This document shows positions 1-9,019 of a DNA stretch of 64,000 nt, one piece after another. The notes beneath the pieces are model-generated. The model searched no databases. It was not told where the DNA came from and worked only from the letters and a program-made list of their open reading frames with translations. This DNA comes from Candidatus Tectimicrobiota bacterium (GTDB lineage: Bacteria > JACPUC01), in assembly GCA_016192455.1 (NCBI GenBank), contig JACPUC010000016.1, positions 16,305-80,304 of the forward strand, given 5' to 3'. The first letter of the stretch is position 1. Every line of letters begins with the position of its first letter. The position numbers and the translations under genes were made by a program.

Positions 1-1451
1 CGATGAGCTCCTCCCCTTGCGCCAACCAGTCGACGGCGTTCTGGAAGAAGAGGAGGTTGTGCGGAAAGGCGCCAAGGTAGCGGTCGGTGATGAAATCCGA
101 ATCGCCCAGGACGAGCAGGCTGGTTTCGGGGCTCTCCTCGATGACCTTTGGGGCGACCTCGGCGCCGACTCCCTCCGCTTGCGCCTCCCCCTCCTTGCCG
201 GTGTCGCGCGGCGGCGCCTCCTTGCCTTTAAACAAGCTGCTGAACCGCCCGGTGACGGCAACCGCCAGGGGGAACGCGCGGCGCTCTTCCGGTTTCACTT
301 GGAAGCGTTGCTGCGGATTGAGGTTGAAGGGCGGCCCGGCGGCCCAGGCGTAAGGGGTGGTGCGCGCCAGCTCCGTCACCTTCAGGTTTGCCTCCGGGGG
401 CGCCAGCACCTCGACCGGGCTGGCCCATGGCAGCACCAGGCTCTCCAGGCGGTTCGTGATCGGATGGCTCGTGGACAGGTTCGCTTTCGCAACCTTGACC
501 CAGAAGGGATAGGGCAGGCTGAAGCGGACGATGCCGGAGTTGAAGGTGGCCGGCGCGTTGGAGCGATCGAGGATGAGCTGCTTGCCGACGCGCAGCCCGT
601 AGGCGCGCAGGAGATCCTCCGCCACGTTGGTGACCAGGCTGGCGCGCAACCCCTCTTCGAGCTTCACGCTATCCACCAGCCAAAGGGTCCGGCCGCCGCG
701 CATGATGTACTGGTCGATGGCGAACTTCTCCCGCGGCGTCAAGCCGGCCAGGCCCGGCAGCACCAGCACCGTGACCTCCTTGGGCACCTCCTTGCCGTCC
801 GCCACATCCACCGGCGTGACGCGGTACTGCTTGGCGAGGGCGCGGCGGCTGGCGGCGTAATCCTCGAAGAGCGCGTGCGCCGACTTCGTGCTCAGGAAGC
901 CGACGGTGCGCACCTCGCGCCGCTGCACCTTCAGCATCGCCGCCGTCAGGTCGTACTCGAGGTTCCGCAGGTTGGCGACAACCGGGATCGCCTCCTTGCG
1001 GTCCTCGAAGTAGAGGGCGATGCCCAGGTAGCCGTTGATGATCTGCTGCTCGTCCTTCTCGATGACGTTCATCTGCACCTGCTGGATGCCGAGCTGGCGC
1101 ACCAGCTTCTCCGTCTCGGGATCGCGAGCCGGGTCGATGAACTTCACCTGCAGCTTGCCCTTCGAGAAGGCGCGGTACTCATCCAGCAGGTCCCGCACCG
1201 CGGCGCGCAGGTTCACGAGGTAGGGGGGGAGCTTCTCGGAGAAATAGACGGTCACGGTAAGGAGGTCGTCGAGGTTGCCCACGACCTTGCGGCTGGCGGG
1301 CGCCAGGGTGAACTCCCGGCCCTCGGTCAGGTCGAGGCGCGCGAAGCGATGCGCGGCGAGCACGTTTACCAGGACGAGCAGCGCTGTCACCAGGAGCACC
1401 GTGACCAGGGAGTTCGTGCCGTACTGCCATCTGCGGCGCAGGCGAAGCATG
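1..1451 (-). CDS. GldG-like ABC-associated protein (partial, 3' end outside window)
   Basis: The frame starts at the ATG at 1451 and runs off the left edge, showing about 483 residues. The N-terminus is Arg-rich, followed by one membrane segment (about residues 14-33, SLVTVLLVTALLVLVNVLAAH). An extracytoplasmic region typical of the GldG / ABC_transp_aux family follows (DLTEGREFTLAPASRKV, then VTVYFSEKLPPYLVNLRAAV). The start lies 3 bases after the permease stop, so it is very likely co-transcribed with the permease and ATPase. In Bacteroidetes GldG works with GldA/GldF in gliding. Outside that group the substrate of such modules is not known, so no motility role is claimed. The family is clear; the C-terminus is unseen. 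Confidence 0.85.
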
Positions 1452-1454
1452 CCC

Positions 1455-2171
1455 TTACTTCCACTTGCGGCTCTCGACGGAGCGCACGTTGAGGAACAGG
1501 AAAAAGACCATCACCGACAGGTAGTAGATGACATCCCGCGAGTCGAGGACGCCGCGGCCGATGCTCTCGAAGTGCGTGTGCAGGCCGAGGTACTCCAAGA
1601 GAGGCGCCACCCAGCCGGGCGCCGCCAGGAGGACGAAGCTCTCGCCCAGAATGAGGAGGAGGAACGACAGGGCCACGCCCAGGATGAAGGCAACGATCTG
1701 GTTCTCGCTGAGGCTGGAGACAAAGAGCCCGAGGCTCAGGTAGGCGCCGCCAAGGAGGATCGCCCCCAGGAAGCCGCCCCAGAGCTGGCCGCTGTCCGGG
1801 TCGCCGAAGGTTGCGACGACGATGACGAGGGGAAAGGAGAGGACCACCGTGAGGATCAGCAGGCCGTAAGCGGCGAAGAACTTGCCGAGGACCACCTCGT
1901 AGTCCTTCAGCGGCAACGTCATGAGGACCTCCATGGTGCCGAGTTTGCGCTCCTCCGCCCACAGCCGCATGGTGATCGCCGGCACGAAGAAGAGAAAAAC
2001 CCAGGGGAGGAGGGCGAAGAAGGGCCGCAGGGTGGCCTGGTTGAAGAGGAAGAAGCCGCGGAAGAACAGCCAGTGCGTCAGCACCAGGAAGACCGTCATG
2101 AAAATGTAGGCGATGGAGGAGTTGAAGTAGCTCTGAAACTCTTTGGCCGTGATCAGGAGGATGTTCTTCAT
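1455..2171 (-). CDS. GldF-like ABC-2 type permease
   Basis: A 238-residue protein starting MKNILLITAKEFQSYFNSS. About six hydrophobic segments are visible (for example YIFMTVFLVLTHWLFF, LLPWVFLFFVPAITM, GLLILTVVLSFPLVIVV, FILGVALSFLLLILG). The RLWAEERKLGTMEVLMTLPL stretch is characteristic of the GldF/NosY-type ABC-2 permease family. It should form the membrane part of an exporter with the ATPase encoded 32 bases upstream and the GldG-like protein 3 bases downstream. The frame stays open upstream, but the ATG at 2171 fits the family N-terminus and follows the ATPase stop. The substrate is unknown. Confidence 0.9.
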   Translation of the reverse strand: MKNILLITAKEFQSYFNSSIAYIFMTVFLVLTHWLFFRGFFLFNQATLRPFFALLPWVFLFFVPAITMRLWAEERKLGTMEVLMTLPLKDYEVVLGKFFAAYGLLILTVVLSFPLVIVVATFGDPDSGQLWGGFLGAILLGGAYLSLGLFVSSLSENQIVAFILGVALSFLLLILGESFVLLAAPGWVAPLLEYLGLHTHFESIGRGVLDSRDVIYYLSVMVFFLFLNVRSVESRKWK

Positions 2172-2203
2172 CGTCGTCGAGGAGAGCGAGGGGACCGCAG
2201 GCG

Positions 2204-3181
2204 CTACTTCTCGCGCGTGGTCAGGCGCGAGAAGACTTCTTCCAGGCTCACCGCTTCGCGCCGCAGCTCGGAGAGCGTCCAGCCGTTCTCCACGGCGAGC
2301 CGGAAGAGCTCCTCGCCGAGATCGCGCGCGGCATCGGCGCTGACGCGAAAGCGCGCCCGCCCGCCGTCGATGGTCTCGAGGCATTCGGGTCGCCTGATGC
2401 CAGGCATGGCTTCCAGCTTGGCCCGCACCTCTCCGAGGGCGGCGTGGCGGCCATCCCCCTCCGCCGGCAGCCCCTGCGGCGGGCGCAACGTAAGGTGGTA
2501 GACCGCATCGCCGGCCGCCTGGCGGGAGAGCTCTTCCGTCGTTCCCTGCGCCACCAGCCCGCCATTGCTGAGGATGAGGATGCGATCGCAGGTCATCGAC
2601 ACCTCCGGCAGGATGTGCGTGCAGAGGATGACGGTGCGCTCTCGTCCCAGGGTTTTGATGAGCTGGCGAATCTCGGCGATCTGGTTCGGGTCGAGGCCGC
2701 TCGTCGGCTCGTCGAGGATGAGAATCTGCGGCTCGTGGATGAGCGCTTGGGCCAGCCCGACGCGCTGCCGGTAGCCCTTCGAGAGCTCGCCGATCACGCG
2801 CCCGAGGACCGCCTGCAGGCCGCAGACGGCGGTCATCTCCTGGATGCGGCGCTCGATGAGCCGGGCGGCCAGCCGGCGCACGCGCGCCATGAAGCGCAGG
2901 TAATCGCGCACCGTCATGTCGCCGTAGAGCGGGGCGTTCTCCGGCAGGTAGCCGATGCGGCGGCGCACCTCGAGGGAGTGCTCCACGGCGTCGAAACCGC
3001 CCACCTTCACCTCGCCGCTCGTCGCCGGAAGGTAGCAGGTGAGCACCCGCATCGTCGTCGTCTTGCCCGCGCCGTTCGGGCCAAGAATGCCCACCACCTC
3101 GCCGGCACGCACCCTGAAGGAGAGATCGCGCACCGCGGTGATCGGCCCGAAGCACTTCGTGAGATGCGCAACCTCGATCAT
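2204..3181 (-). CDS. ABC transporter ATP-binding protein (GldA/CcmA type)
   Basis: A 325-residue ATPase that would power the GldF/GldG-like exporter downstream. Visible motifs are Walker A GPNGAGKTTT, Q-loop region RIGYLPENAPLY, signature LSKGYRQRVGLAQAL, Walker B ILILDEPTSGLDP and the switch His in ILCTHILPEV. About 90 C-terminal residues follow the nucleotide-binding domain, as in the drug/gliding exporter subfamily (DUF4162-like tail). The start MIEVAHLTKCFGP is the usual start for the family; in-frame upstream codons would only add low-complexity sequence. It is the first gene of a three-gene operon behind a good sigma-70-type promoter. Confidence 0.93.
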   Translation of the reverse strand: MIEVAHLTKCFGPITAVRDLSFRVRAGEVVGILGPNGAGKTTTMRVLTCYLPATSGEVKVGGFDAVEHSLEVRRRIGYLPENAPLYGDMTVRDYLRFMARVRRLAARLIERRIQEMTAVCGLQAVLGRVIGELSKGYRQRVGLAQALIHEPQILILDEPTSGLDPNQIAEIRQLIKTLGRERTVILCTHILPEVSMTCDRILILSNGGLVAQGTTEELSRQAAGDAVYHLTLRPPQGLPAEGDGRHAALGEVRAKLEAMPGIRRPECLETIDGGRARFRVSADAARDLGEELFRLAVENGWTLSELRREAVSLEEVFSRLTTREK

Positions 3182-3302
3182 CGGCGTTCTCGGCAAAGGA
3201 TGCGGCAAGACATGAAAGGCGGGAAGCTCGCTCAGCTCCTGCAGGCTCGTCCCCTGGGAAGCCCCCTTCGTGAATTTCCCCTGCATCACCTTTGATCCCA
3301 AT

Positions 3303-3318
3303 GGAACCACGAGGTTCC
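3303..3318. promoter_or_regulatory. Short perfect dyad near the exporter promoter start
   Basis: GGAACC at 3303-3308 and GGTTCC at 3313-3318 form a 6-bp inverted repeat with a 4-base spacer. It overlaps the expected transcription start of the exporter promoter at 3324-3352, where a repressor could act. No regulator gene is adjacent, and a 6-bp dyad can arise by chance. Confidence 0.3.
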
Positions 3319-3323
3319 GCGAA

Positions 3324-3352
3324 ATTGTAGGCATCGTCCCCCTGCGAGTCAA
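3324..3352 (-). promoter_or_regulatory. Sigma-70-type promoter for the Gld-like exporter operon
   Basis: Read on the minus strand: -35 TTGACT (3352-3347), a 17-base spacer and -10 TACAAT (3329-3324), each 5 of 6 against consensus. It lies about 140 bases upstream of the ATPase start, leaving a leader of roughly 135 nt. Confidence 0.65.
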
Positions 3353-3453
3353 TTGGGGGAGACACTCGAGGCCGTCACAGGACCGCTCCTGGCCCCCCTT
3401 CCCGATTCGCCTCGAAAGCGCGTTCTTGAAGCTTCTTGGCGCCGGCGCGCAGC

Positions 3454-3482
3454 TTGACGCCCCTGCCAGCCATTGTTACACT
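3454..3482 (+). promoter_or_regulatory. Sigma-70-type promoter for the ThDP enzyme
   Basis: -35 TTGACG (3454-3459), a 17-base spacer and -10 TACACT (3477-3482). It is divergent from the exporter promoter and about 87 bases upstream of the ATG at 3569. Confidence 0.6.
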
Positions 3483-3568
3483 ACGGCACCTCTTGCAGAG
3501 GGGGAGGCGGGGCGCGCCGGCGCGCCTCGGACGATGAGCTCCAGCCAGCCAGGAGCGGAAGGCCAGTC

Positions 3569-5344
3569 ATGCCCAGAACGATCGCAAAGAAGGCAGGATC
3601 AGCGAGCCGGGCGCGGGCGAGCGGCGTTGCGCAGCCCACGACGGTGGCGGTGGAGACCACCGCGCAGGCGTACCTCGAACTGCTGCGCGACCGCGGCGTC
3701 GAGTACGTCTTCGCCAATGGCGGGACGGATTTCGCCTCGATCGTGGACGCGTTCGCCAAGATGGCGACGGAGAAGAAGGAGACCCCCCGGCCCATCACCG
3801 TGCCGCACGAGGCGACCGCGGTGAGCATGGCGCACGGGTACTACCTGGCGACCGGCCGGCCGCAGGTGGTGATGGTGCACGTCATCGTCGGCGCCGCGAA
3901 CGCCTCGGGCTCCATCATGAACGCGGCGCGGGCGCGCGTGCCGATCATCTTCTCCGCCGGCCGCAACCCGCTCACCGAGGAGGGCCTGCCGGGCTGCCGC
4001 AACCGCCCCATCCACTGGGCGCAGGAGTCTTTCGATCAGGGGAACCTGCTGCGCGAGTTCACGAAATGGGACTACGAGTTGCGCAGCAGCCTGCAGCTCC
4101 AGTCGGTGGTGGACCGCGCCCTGGCGATCGCTATGCAGGAACCGCGCGGGCCGGTCTACCTCACCCTGCCGCGCGAAGTCCTGGCCGAGCGCCTGCACGG
4201 CTTCACCCTGACGCCGTTCCGCCAGCAGACGAACGGGCTCCTCTACCCCGATCCCGACTGCATCGCCGAAGCCGCGAAGCTGCTGGCGAAGGCCAAAAAT
4301 CCCCTCGTTATCGCGCAGGCGATCGGGCGCGACCCCGCCGCGGTGCCGCAGCTCGTCGAATTGGCGGAGCTGTTCGGCCTGCCGGTGGTCGAGATGCACC
4401 GCTACACCATGAACTTCCCCACCACCCACCCGCTGCACCTCGGCTTCGATCCCGATCCCTTCCTGGATGAGGCGGACGTCATCCTGGTGCTCGACGCGGA
4501 TGTGCCGTGGTTTCCCTGCGTCAAGAAGCCGAAGGAGAGCGCGCGCGTCATCCAGCTCGGCGTGGACCCGCTCTTCTCCCGCTACCCCATTCGCGGCTTC
4601 CCGGTCGATGTGCCCTTGCAGTGCGACGGCCGCGTCGGCCTCCAGGCGCTTGTCGCGGAGCTGCGGCGGTACGCGCCGGGGGCGGCGCGGGCAATCGAGG
4701 CGCGCGCCAAGCGCCTGCGCGCCGAGCACGATCGGCAACGCGCCACCTGGGCGGCCGCGGTGCGCAAGGTCGCCAAGGACGCGCCGCTCGACTTCGCCTG
4801 GGTCGGCCACTGCATCAACGAGGTGAAGCAGGAGCAGGATATCGTCGTCAACGAGTACGACCTCATGCCCACCGTGGCGGAGTTCACCGCTCCGGGCACC
4901 TACTTCGGGCTCTCCCCGAGCGGCGGCCTCGGCTGGGGTCTCGGCGCGGCGCTGGGGATCAAGCTCGCCCTCCCGGAACGCACCGTGATCGCCGCGGTCG
5001 GCGACGGCAGCTACATGTTCAACAACCCCACGCCCGCCCACTTCGTCGCGCGCGCCCAGAACCTGCCGATCCTGGTGGTCATCTTCAACAACCAGTGCTG
5101 GCGGGCCGTGAAGAATGCGCACCTGTCGGTACACCCGGACGGCTGGCCGAGCGCGTCGAATAACTTCCCGCTCTGCAACCTCGACCCATCCCCCGACTAT
5201 GAGAAGATTGTCGGGGCGCACGGCGGCTACGGCGAGCGTGTGGAAACTCCCGACCAGGTGATTCCGGCGCTGCGGCGGGGACTGCGCGCGGTGCAGGAGG
5301 AGGGGAGGCAAGCCGTCCTGCACATGGTGTGCAAGCACGCCTGA
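3569..5344 (+). CDS. Thiamine-diphosphate-dependent enzyme, acetolactate synthase/benzoylformate decarboxylase-like
   Basis: A 591-residue protein with the three-domain layout of the acetolactate synthase superfamily. The N-terminal domain holds the cofactor-activating Glu in PHEATAVSMAHGYYLATG. The C-terminal ThDP/Mg motif is GDGSYMFNNPTP through IFNNQCW. The ATG at 3569 follows AGGAGCGGAAGG; upstream in-frame codons give low-complexity sequence only. Family members decarboxylate 2-oxo acids and either release or transfer the aldehyde. The substrate here cannot be told, and no small regulatory subunit or ilvC is nearby, so a branched-chain biosynthetic role is doubtful. It is followed, after 611 bases, by oxidoreductase and MaoC genes on the same strand. 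Confidence 0.88.
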   Translation: MPRTIAKKAGSASRARASGVAQPTTVAVETTAQAYLELLRDRGVEYVFANGGTDFASIVDAFAKMATEKKETPRPITVPHEATAVSMAHGYYLATGRPQVVMVHVIVGAANASGSIMNAARARVPIIFSAGRNPLTEEGLPGCRNRPIHWAQESFDQGNLLREFTKWDYELRSSLQLQSVVDRALAIAMQEPRGPVYLTLPREVLAERLHGFTLTPFRQQTNGLLYPDPDCIAEAAKLLAKAKNPLVIAQAIGRDPAAVPQLVELAELFGLPVVEMHRYTMNFPTTHPLHLGFDPDPFLDEADVILVLDADVPWFPCVKKPKESARVIQLGVDPLFSRYPIRGFPVDVPLQCDGRVGLQALVAELRRYAPGAARAIEARAKRLRAEHDRQRATWAAAVRKVAKDAPLDFAWVGHCINEVKQEQDIVVNEYDLMPTVAEFTAPGTYFGLSPSGGLGWGLGAALGIKLALPERTVIAAVGDGSYMFNNPTPAHFVARAQNLPILVVIFNNQCWRAVKNAHLSVHPDGWPSASNNFPLCNLDPSPDYEKIVGAHGGYGERVETPDQVIPALRRGLRAVQEEGRQAVLHMVCKHA

Positions 5345-5728
5345 CACGCGCCGCCCGCCGTCAGAGGAGGGGCTGGTCGGTGGCCGCCCTGGCCCGTCAC
5401 TATGGCGGGCCGGCAGGCTCGGACCCCCTCGGAGCGGCAGACCCGATCGGCGCGAGGTCGAACGCTGCCGGAGAAGCCTTCCTCTCACTCCAGCAAAGGG
5501 GAGAGGCGGCGGGTGCAACGGAAGGTCCGCGCCTGGACGCGAGCGGCCGCGTGGAGAGGCAGGTAACGAGGCGCCTTGCGGTCCCGGCGAGCGCCAGGCG
5601 GAGACCCCCGCGCGAGCGCGAAGCGTCCACCGGCCGCCTCCCGGCGGCCATTTTGTTCCCGGCGGACCGGTGGGCGGAAGTGACGCCAAGCGAACGAGGA
5701 GTGACGCATGGCTTGCGCGCACGGCTTC

Positions 5729-5875
5729 TTCGACATGGGCTGACGTGCTGCCGCTGGCACCCATGCAGCCGTCGAACAGGGAACACCGCGGGGTCCCGGC
5801 GCGTTTGAGCCCCAGACGCTCCTTCGCGGTGCGCGCGCTTCGTCTCACTGCTCAACGGGGTGGTACCGCGCAGAC
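5729..5875 (+). promoter_or_regulatory. T-box-like leader element
   Basis: Within the 611-base gap before the oxidoreductase, 5858-5870 reads GGGTGGTACCGCG, matching the core of the T-box antiterminator bulge (GGGTGGNACCGCG), preceded by AAC as in many T-boxes. Upstream are a bulged hairpin (TTCGAC 5729-5734 with GTCGAA 5771-5776, CATGG 5734-5738 with CCATG 5761-5765, and GTGC 5745-5748 with GCAC 5757-5760) and a second stem (CACCGCG 5784-5790 with CGCGGTG 5825-5831). The order hairpin, stem, T-box core resembles a tRNA-sensing leader. I cannot assign a specifier codon, no U-run terminator follows, and the downstream gene is not a usual T-box target. The rest of 5345-5955 shows nothing further. 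Confidence 0.4.
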
Positions 5876-5955
5876 TTCCGGGGAATGCAGGTGTGGCAGG
5901 CACCTGGTTCTAGGCGCCCGCCGGCACACCACTTCATAACTCAAGGGGTACGGCG

Positions 5956-6981
5956 ATGACGCTGCCTATGGGGGTGACGATTTCAGATCACTACGAGATG
6001 ACGATTCAGGATATGGTCGAGTATGCCCAGCTCGCCGAGGAGTTGGGATATGACGGGTTCTGGTTGACGGAAGATAATACGAAAGACGCCTTCGTGGTCC
6101 TCGGCGTCATCGCCGGCCAGACCAAGCGCATTCGCCTCGGCACCGGCATCGTCAACATCTACTCCCGCACCCCGACGACCCTGGCCCTCAGCGCCTCCAC
6201 CGTCGCCAACGCCGCGAAGGGCCGCTTCTTCCTCGCTTTGGGAACGGGCGGAGTGGGGTTCATGACGCGGGGCCATGGCATCAAGATCGAGAAGCCTCTC
6301 CAGCGCATGCGCGAGTATGTCTCCATCATCCGCCGGCTTATCGCGGGCGAACGGGTCTCCCACGACAGCGAGCTCTTCCACATCGAGCAGTTCCACCTTC
6401 GTCAACCGGCGAAAGACGCCGAGGTCCCCATCTACGTCTCGGCCCTGAACGAAAAGATGACGCAGTTGGCCGGCGAGATCGGGGACGGCGTCTACATGAA
6501 CTTCATCTGGGATCGCTACGTCAAGGATGTCGTCCGGCCGCGCCTGGAAGCCGGGCGGGCCCGCGCCGCGCAGCCGCGCGACAACCGCACCATCTACACG
6601 CTCGCCATCGCGCCGGTGCAGTCCGACGACCCTGCGGCCTTCGAGCGGGTGCAGCGCCGGGTGACCTTCTACTGCGCCTCCGAGCACTACCACCGGGTCT
6701 GCGAGGCGGGGGGGTTCCTGAAGGAAGCGCAGCGCATCAAGGAGACCTGGGAGGGCGGCGATCAGGAGGGCGCCACGGCGATGGTAACGCCGCAGATGGC
6801 CGAGGCGTTCACCCTCTACGGCCCGCGCGAGCGCGTGGAGCTGAAGCTGCGCCGCTACGCCGACGCCGGCATCTACCCGGTCGTCTACCCCGTGCCGCGC
6901 CACGGGCGGACGAAGCGCGACTACCTCGACGCCATCACCTACATGGCCGACTATGCGCGGGGCGCCGGCATCGAGCGCTGA
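5956..6981 (+). CDS. LLM class flavin-dependent oxidoreductase
   Basis: A 341-residue luciferase-like monooxygenase superfamily protein (TIM barrel). Diagnostic stretches are YAQLAEELGYDGFWLTEDN, RIRLGTGIVNIYSRTPTTLA, AAKGRFFLALGTGG and a C-terminal region ending in a tyrosine-rich helix. Members use reduced FMN or F420 to oxidise or reduce small organic molecules; which cofactor applies cannot be decided. An AAGGGG sequence lies 8 bases before the ATG. The gene precedes a MaoC-type hydratase, and a T-box-like element lies about 80 bases upstream. A methylenetetrahydromethanopterin-reductase-like member is an alternative within the same fold. Confidence 0.87.
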   Translation: MTLPMGVTISDHYEMTIQDMVEYAQLAEELGYDGFWLTEDNTKDAFVVLGVIAGQTKRIRLGTGIVNIYSRTPTTLALSASTVANAAKGRFFLALGTGGVGFMTRGHGIKIEKPLQRMREYVSIIRRLIAGERVSHDSELFHIEQFHLRQPAKDAEVPIYVSALNEKMTQLAGEIGDGVYMNFIWDRYVKDVVRPRLEAGRARAAQPRDNRTIYTLAIAPVQSDDPAAFERVQRRVTFYCASEHYHRVCEAGGFLKEAQRIKETWEGGDQEGATAMVTPQMAEAFTLYGPRERVELKLRRYADAGIYPVVYPVPRHGRTKRDYLDAITYMADYARGAGIER

Positions 6982-7101
6982 GCCCTCCGCCGCCCGCGCC
7001 GCCGCGTCAGGCTGCGTCGCCGCACCCGCCGGGGTGGCGGTTGGAGCGCGGCGCCGGCCCCGGCGGTGTCTCCTACCTGTTGCAAGAAGGGTTTGATCAC
7101 G

Positions 7102-7584
7102 ATGGGTGCAACGTACGACGAGCTCGAAATCGGCAAGACCTTCCTCTCCAACCCGGTCACCCTGACGATGGCCCACACCCTGCTCCTGGGCAGCCTCATC
7201 CATAACTGGCATCCGTCGCACATCAATCAGGACTACGCCTCCCGCGGCCCGTTCGGGAAGGTGATCATGCACGGCGAGTTGACGCACAGCCTGACGGTGG
7301 GCGAGTTCTCGAAGATACTCTTTGATACGAGCCTTGGTCAGCTTGGCGCCAGCTACCGCCTCACTGCCCCCGTCTTCGAGGGGGATACGATCTATACGGA
7401 GATCGTGGTCAAAGAGAAGCGGCCCAGCAAGAAGCGCAGCGGCGGCGTCGTCACCTTCGGCATGACGGCCTACAAGCAGGACGGCACCATTGTGTCGGAA
7501 GGCGAGGCGACGTTCCTGGTGGGGAACGAGCGCATTCAGGTGTACTCGCCGCACACCCCCGCCGGCAAGGCGCGGGCCTCCTGA
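7102..7584 (+). CDS. MaoC family dehydratase (hot-dog fold)
   Basis: A 160-residue single hot-dog domain. The hydratase-like segment HPSHINQDYASRGPFGKVIMHG carries the Asp and His of the catalytic region. The later segment ASYRLTAPVFEGDTIYTEIVV is typical of MaoC/(R)-specific enoyl-CoA hydratases. The ATG at 7102 is preferred because an AAGG sequence stands upstream and the preceding codons do not resemble the family. It follows the luciferase-like gene by 120 bases and is probably in the same transcript. It likely hydrates an unsaturated acyl-CoA; the substrate is unknown. Confidence 0.85.
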   Translation: MGATYDELEIGKTFLSNPVTLTMAHTLLLGSLIHNWHPSHINQDYASRGPFGKVIMHGELTHSLTVGEFSKILFDTSLGQLGASYRLTAPVFEGDTIYTEIVVKEKRPSKKRSGGVVTFGMTAYKQDGTIVSEGEATFLVGNERIQVYSPHTPAGKARAS

Positions 7585-7837
7585 AGCCTCCCGGGGGACC
7601 TGCAAAGAGAAGCCGCGCGCAACGTGACGCTCGGATGACCCAGGTGGTGCGGAACTTTTTCGGGGCGACCCTTGATCCCCCAGACCTCCTGGCAGCGCGA
7701 GGGATCCGCATTCGCGCGGCGGGAGTGCGTCTGCCTGCGCCTGCCTCCGCCGCCCCGGCGGACAGGCGCTCCGCCAGGGTGGGTGAGAGGCCACAGCACT
7801 CGCGCCAGGACTGCAACCTGGAGGCGCGTCACGCCGC

Positions 7838-9019
7838 TCACGGCAGCCGCACGTAGGCGCCGTCCTTGATCATGAAGACGTAGCGCTCCTTGTCCGCATC
7901 GCCATCCGCCCGGATGTCGGTGACCCCCGTGATGCCCTGGAAGCCTTTCAGGTTCGTCAGGTAGCGCATGAGGCGCTCGCGATCCTGCTCGAGGTCCTCC
8001 GGCCGGTTCGTCACGCCGCTGTCGCGCAGCGCCTGGGCCAGCATGAGGACGGTGTCGTAGTGGCTGGCGCTGTAGTGGGGGGGATCGCTCGTCGTCGCGT
8101 CGCGGAAGCGTTGGATGAAGCGCTGGGCGCGGGGATCGGGGTTCTCCAGCCAGAAGTAGCTCGGCAGAACCGCGCCGTTTCCAGCCGCGCCGACGCGTTG
8201 CGGCAGCATCCCGGTGCTGGCGCTGATCCCCATGACGATCGGCTGCGTCACCCCTTGGCGGCGCAGCTCGCGGATGATGTGCACAGTCTCGTTCTGCATG
8301 GCGTTCACCACCAGAGCATCCGGATTCGCGGCCTTCACCTTGGTGACCTGCCCGGCAAAGTCGATGTCTCCCGTGCCGTGCGTCGTCGTGGCGATGATCG
8401 TGACGCCGCGCGCCTCCAAGAGCGACGGGAAGACCTGTGTGCCCTCCGATTTGGCGATGATCGCTTTGTTGTCATACATGATCGCCGCCGTCTTGACCCC
8501 AGGGTAGAGCTTCAGGAAGCGCTCGATCACCGGGCCGATGGTGCGGTCACTCGTCATGACGTTACGGAACGTCCAGGGGCGGTTCTCGGCGGCGATCCCC
8601 GGCGCCGCCGAGACGCTCGAGATGGCGACGATCTTGCTCCGGTTGGCGACGGGGAAGAGGACGCGGCTTTCGGTGCTGAAGTACGGCCCCAGGATCGCCA
8701 GCACCTTGTCCTGCGTGATGAGTCGATTGGCGGCGCGGATGGCCTCTTCCGGTTTGCTGGCGCTGTCGTAACGGATGAAGCGCAGCGGCAGCCCATGGAT
8801 GCCCCCCGCGGCGGTGAGATCGTCGAGCGCGAACTGCAGCGCATACTCGTTCGCCTTGGCGAACTCCGCCCCAAAGCCGGTGATGGGAGAGATCCAGCCG
8901 AGGGTGAAGGCGTCACCGGCAGGCTTTGCGACGGCGCCCTGCGACTTCGCCCCGGCACTGCCCAGCAGGAGGATGCCGGCCAGGAGACAGCAGAGACTGG
9001 CGAGTGCATGGTTCTTCAC
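7838..9019 (-). CDS. Branched-chain amino acid-type ABC substrate-binding protein (LivK-like)
   Basis: A 393-residue periplasmic binding protein, type I fold. The GTG start at 9019 is chosen because AAAGGAG precedes it by about 7 bases and a signal peptide follows at once (VKNHALASLCCLLAGILLLGSAGAKSQ). The mature part shows the family pattern: FTLGWISPITGFGAEFAKANEYALQFALDDL, LITQDKVLAILGPYFSTESRVLFPVANRSKI, then VKTAAIMYDN and DFAGQVTKVKAANPDALVV. No permease or ATPase is adjacent, so it would work with components encoded elsewhere. Such orphans bind amino acids, amides or aromatic acids; the ligand is unknown. It converges with the MaoC gene. Confidence 0.9.
   Translation of the reverse strand: MKNHALASLCCLLAGILLLGSAGAKSQGAVAKPAGDAFTLGWISPITGFGAEFAKANEYALQFALDDLTAAGGIHGLPLRFIRYDSASKPEEAIRAANRLITQDKVLAILGPYFSTESRVLFPVANRSKIVAISSVSAAPGIAAENRPWTFRNVMTSDRTIGPVIERFLKLYPGVKTAAIMYDNKAIIAKSEGTQVFPSLLEARGVTIIATTTHGTGDIDFAGQVTKVKAANPDALVVNAMQNETVHIIRELRRQGVTQPIVMGISASTGMLPQRVGAAGNGAVLPSYFWLENPDPRAQRFIQRFRDATTSDPPHYSASHYDTVLMLAQALRDSGVTNRPEDLEQDRERLMRYLTNLKGFQGITGVTDIRADGDADKERYVFMIKDGAYVRLP

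Noticed and set aside
17..1492. Long plus-strand open frame of about 490 codons
   Set aside because: It is antisense to the GldG-like gene, whose minus-strand translation shows a membrane helix and family motifs. The plus frame is low-complexity Arg/Gln/Val sequence typical of shadow frames in GC-rich DNA.
3599..5848. Minus-strand open frame of about 750 codons
   Set aside because: It lies opposite the ThDP-dependent enzyme with its clear cofactor motifs. The sequence is Arg/Gly/Ala-rich without domain character.
5888..5906. CAGGTG/CACCTG hairpin as a terminator of the T-box-like leader
   Set aside because: A 6-bp stem with no following T-run is not an intrinsic terminator.
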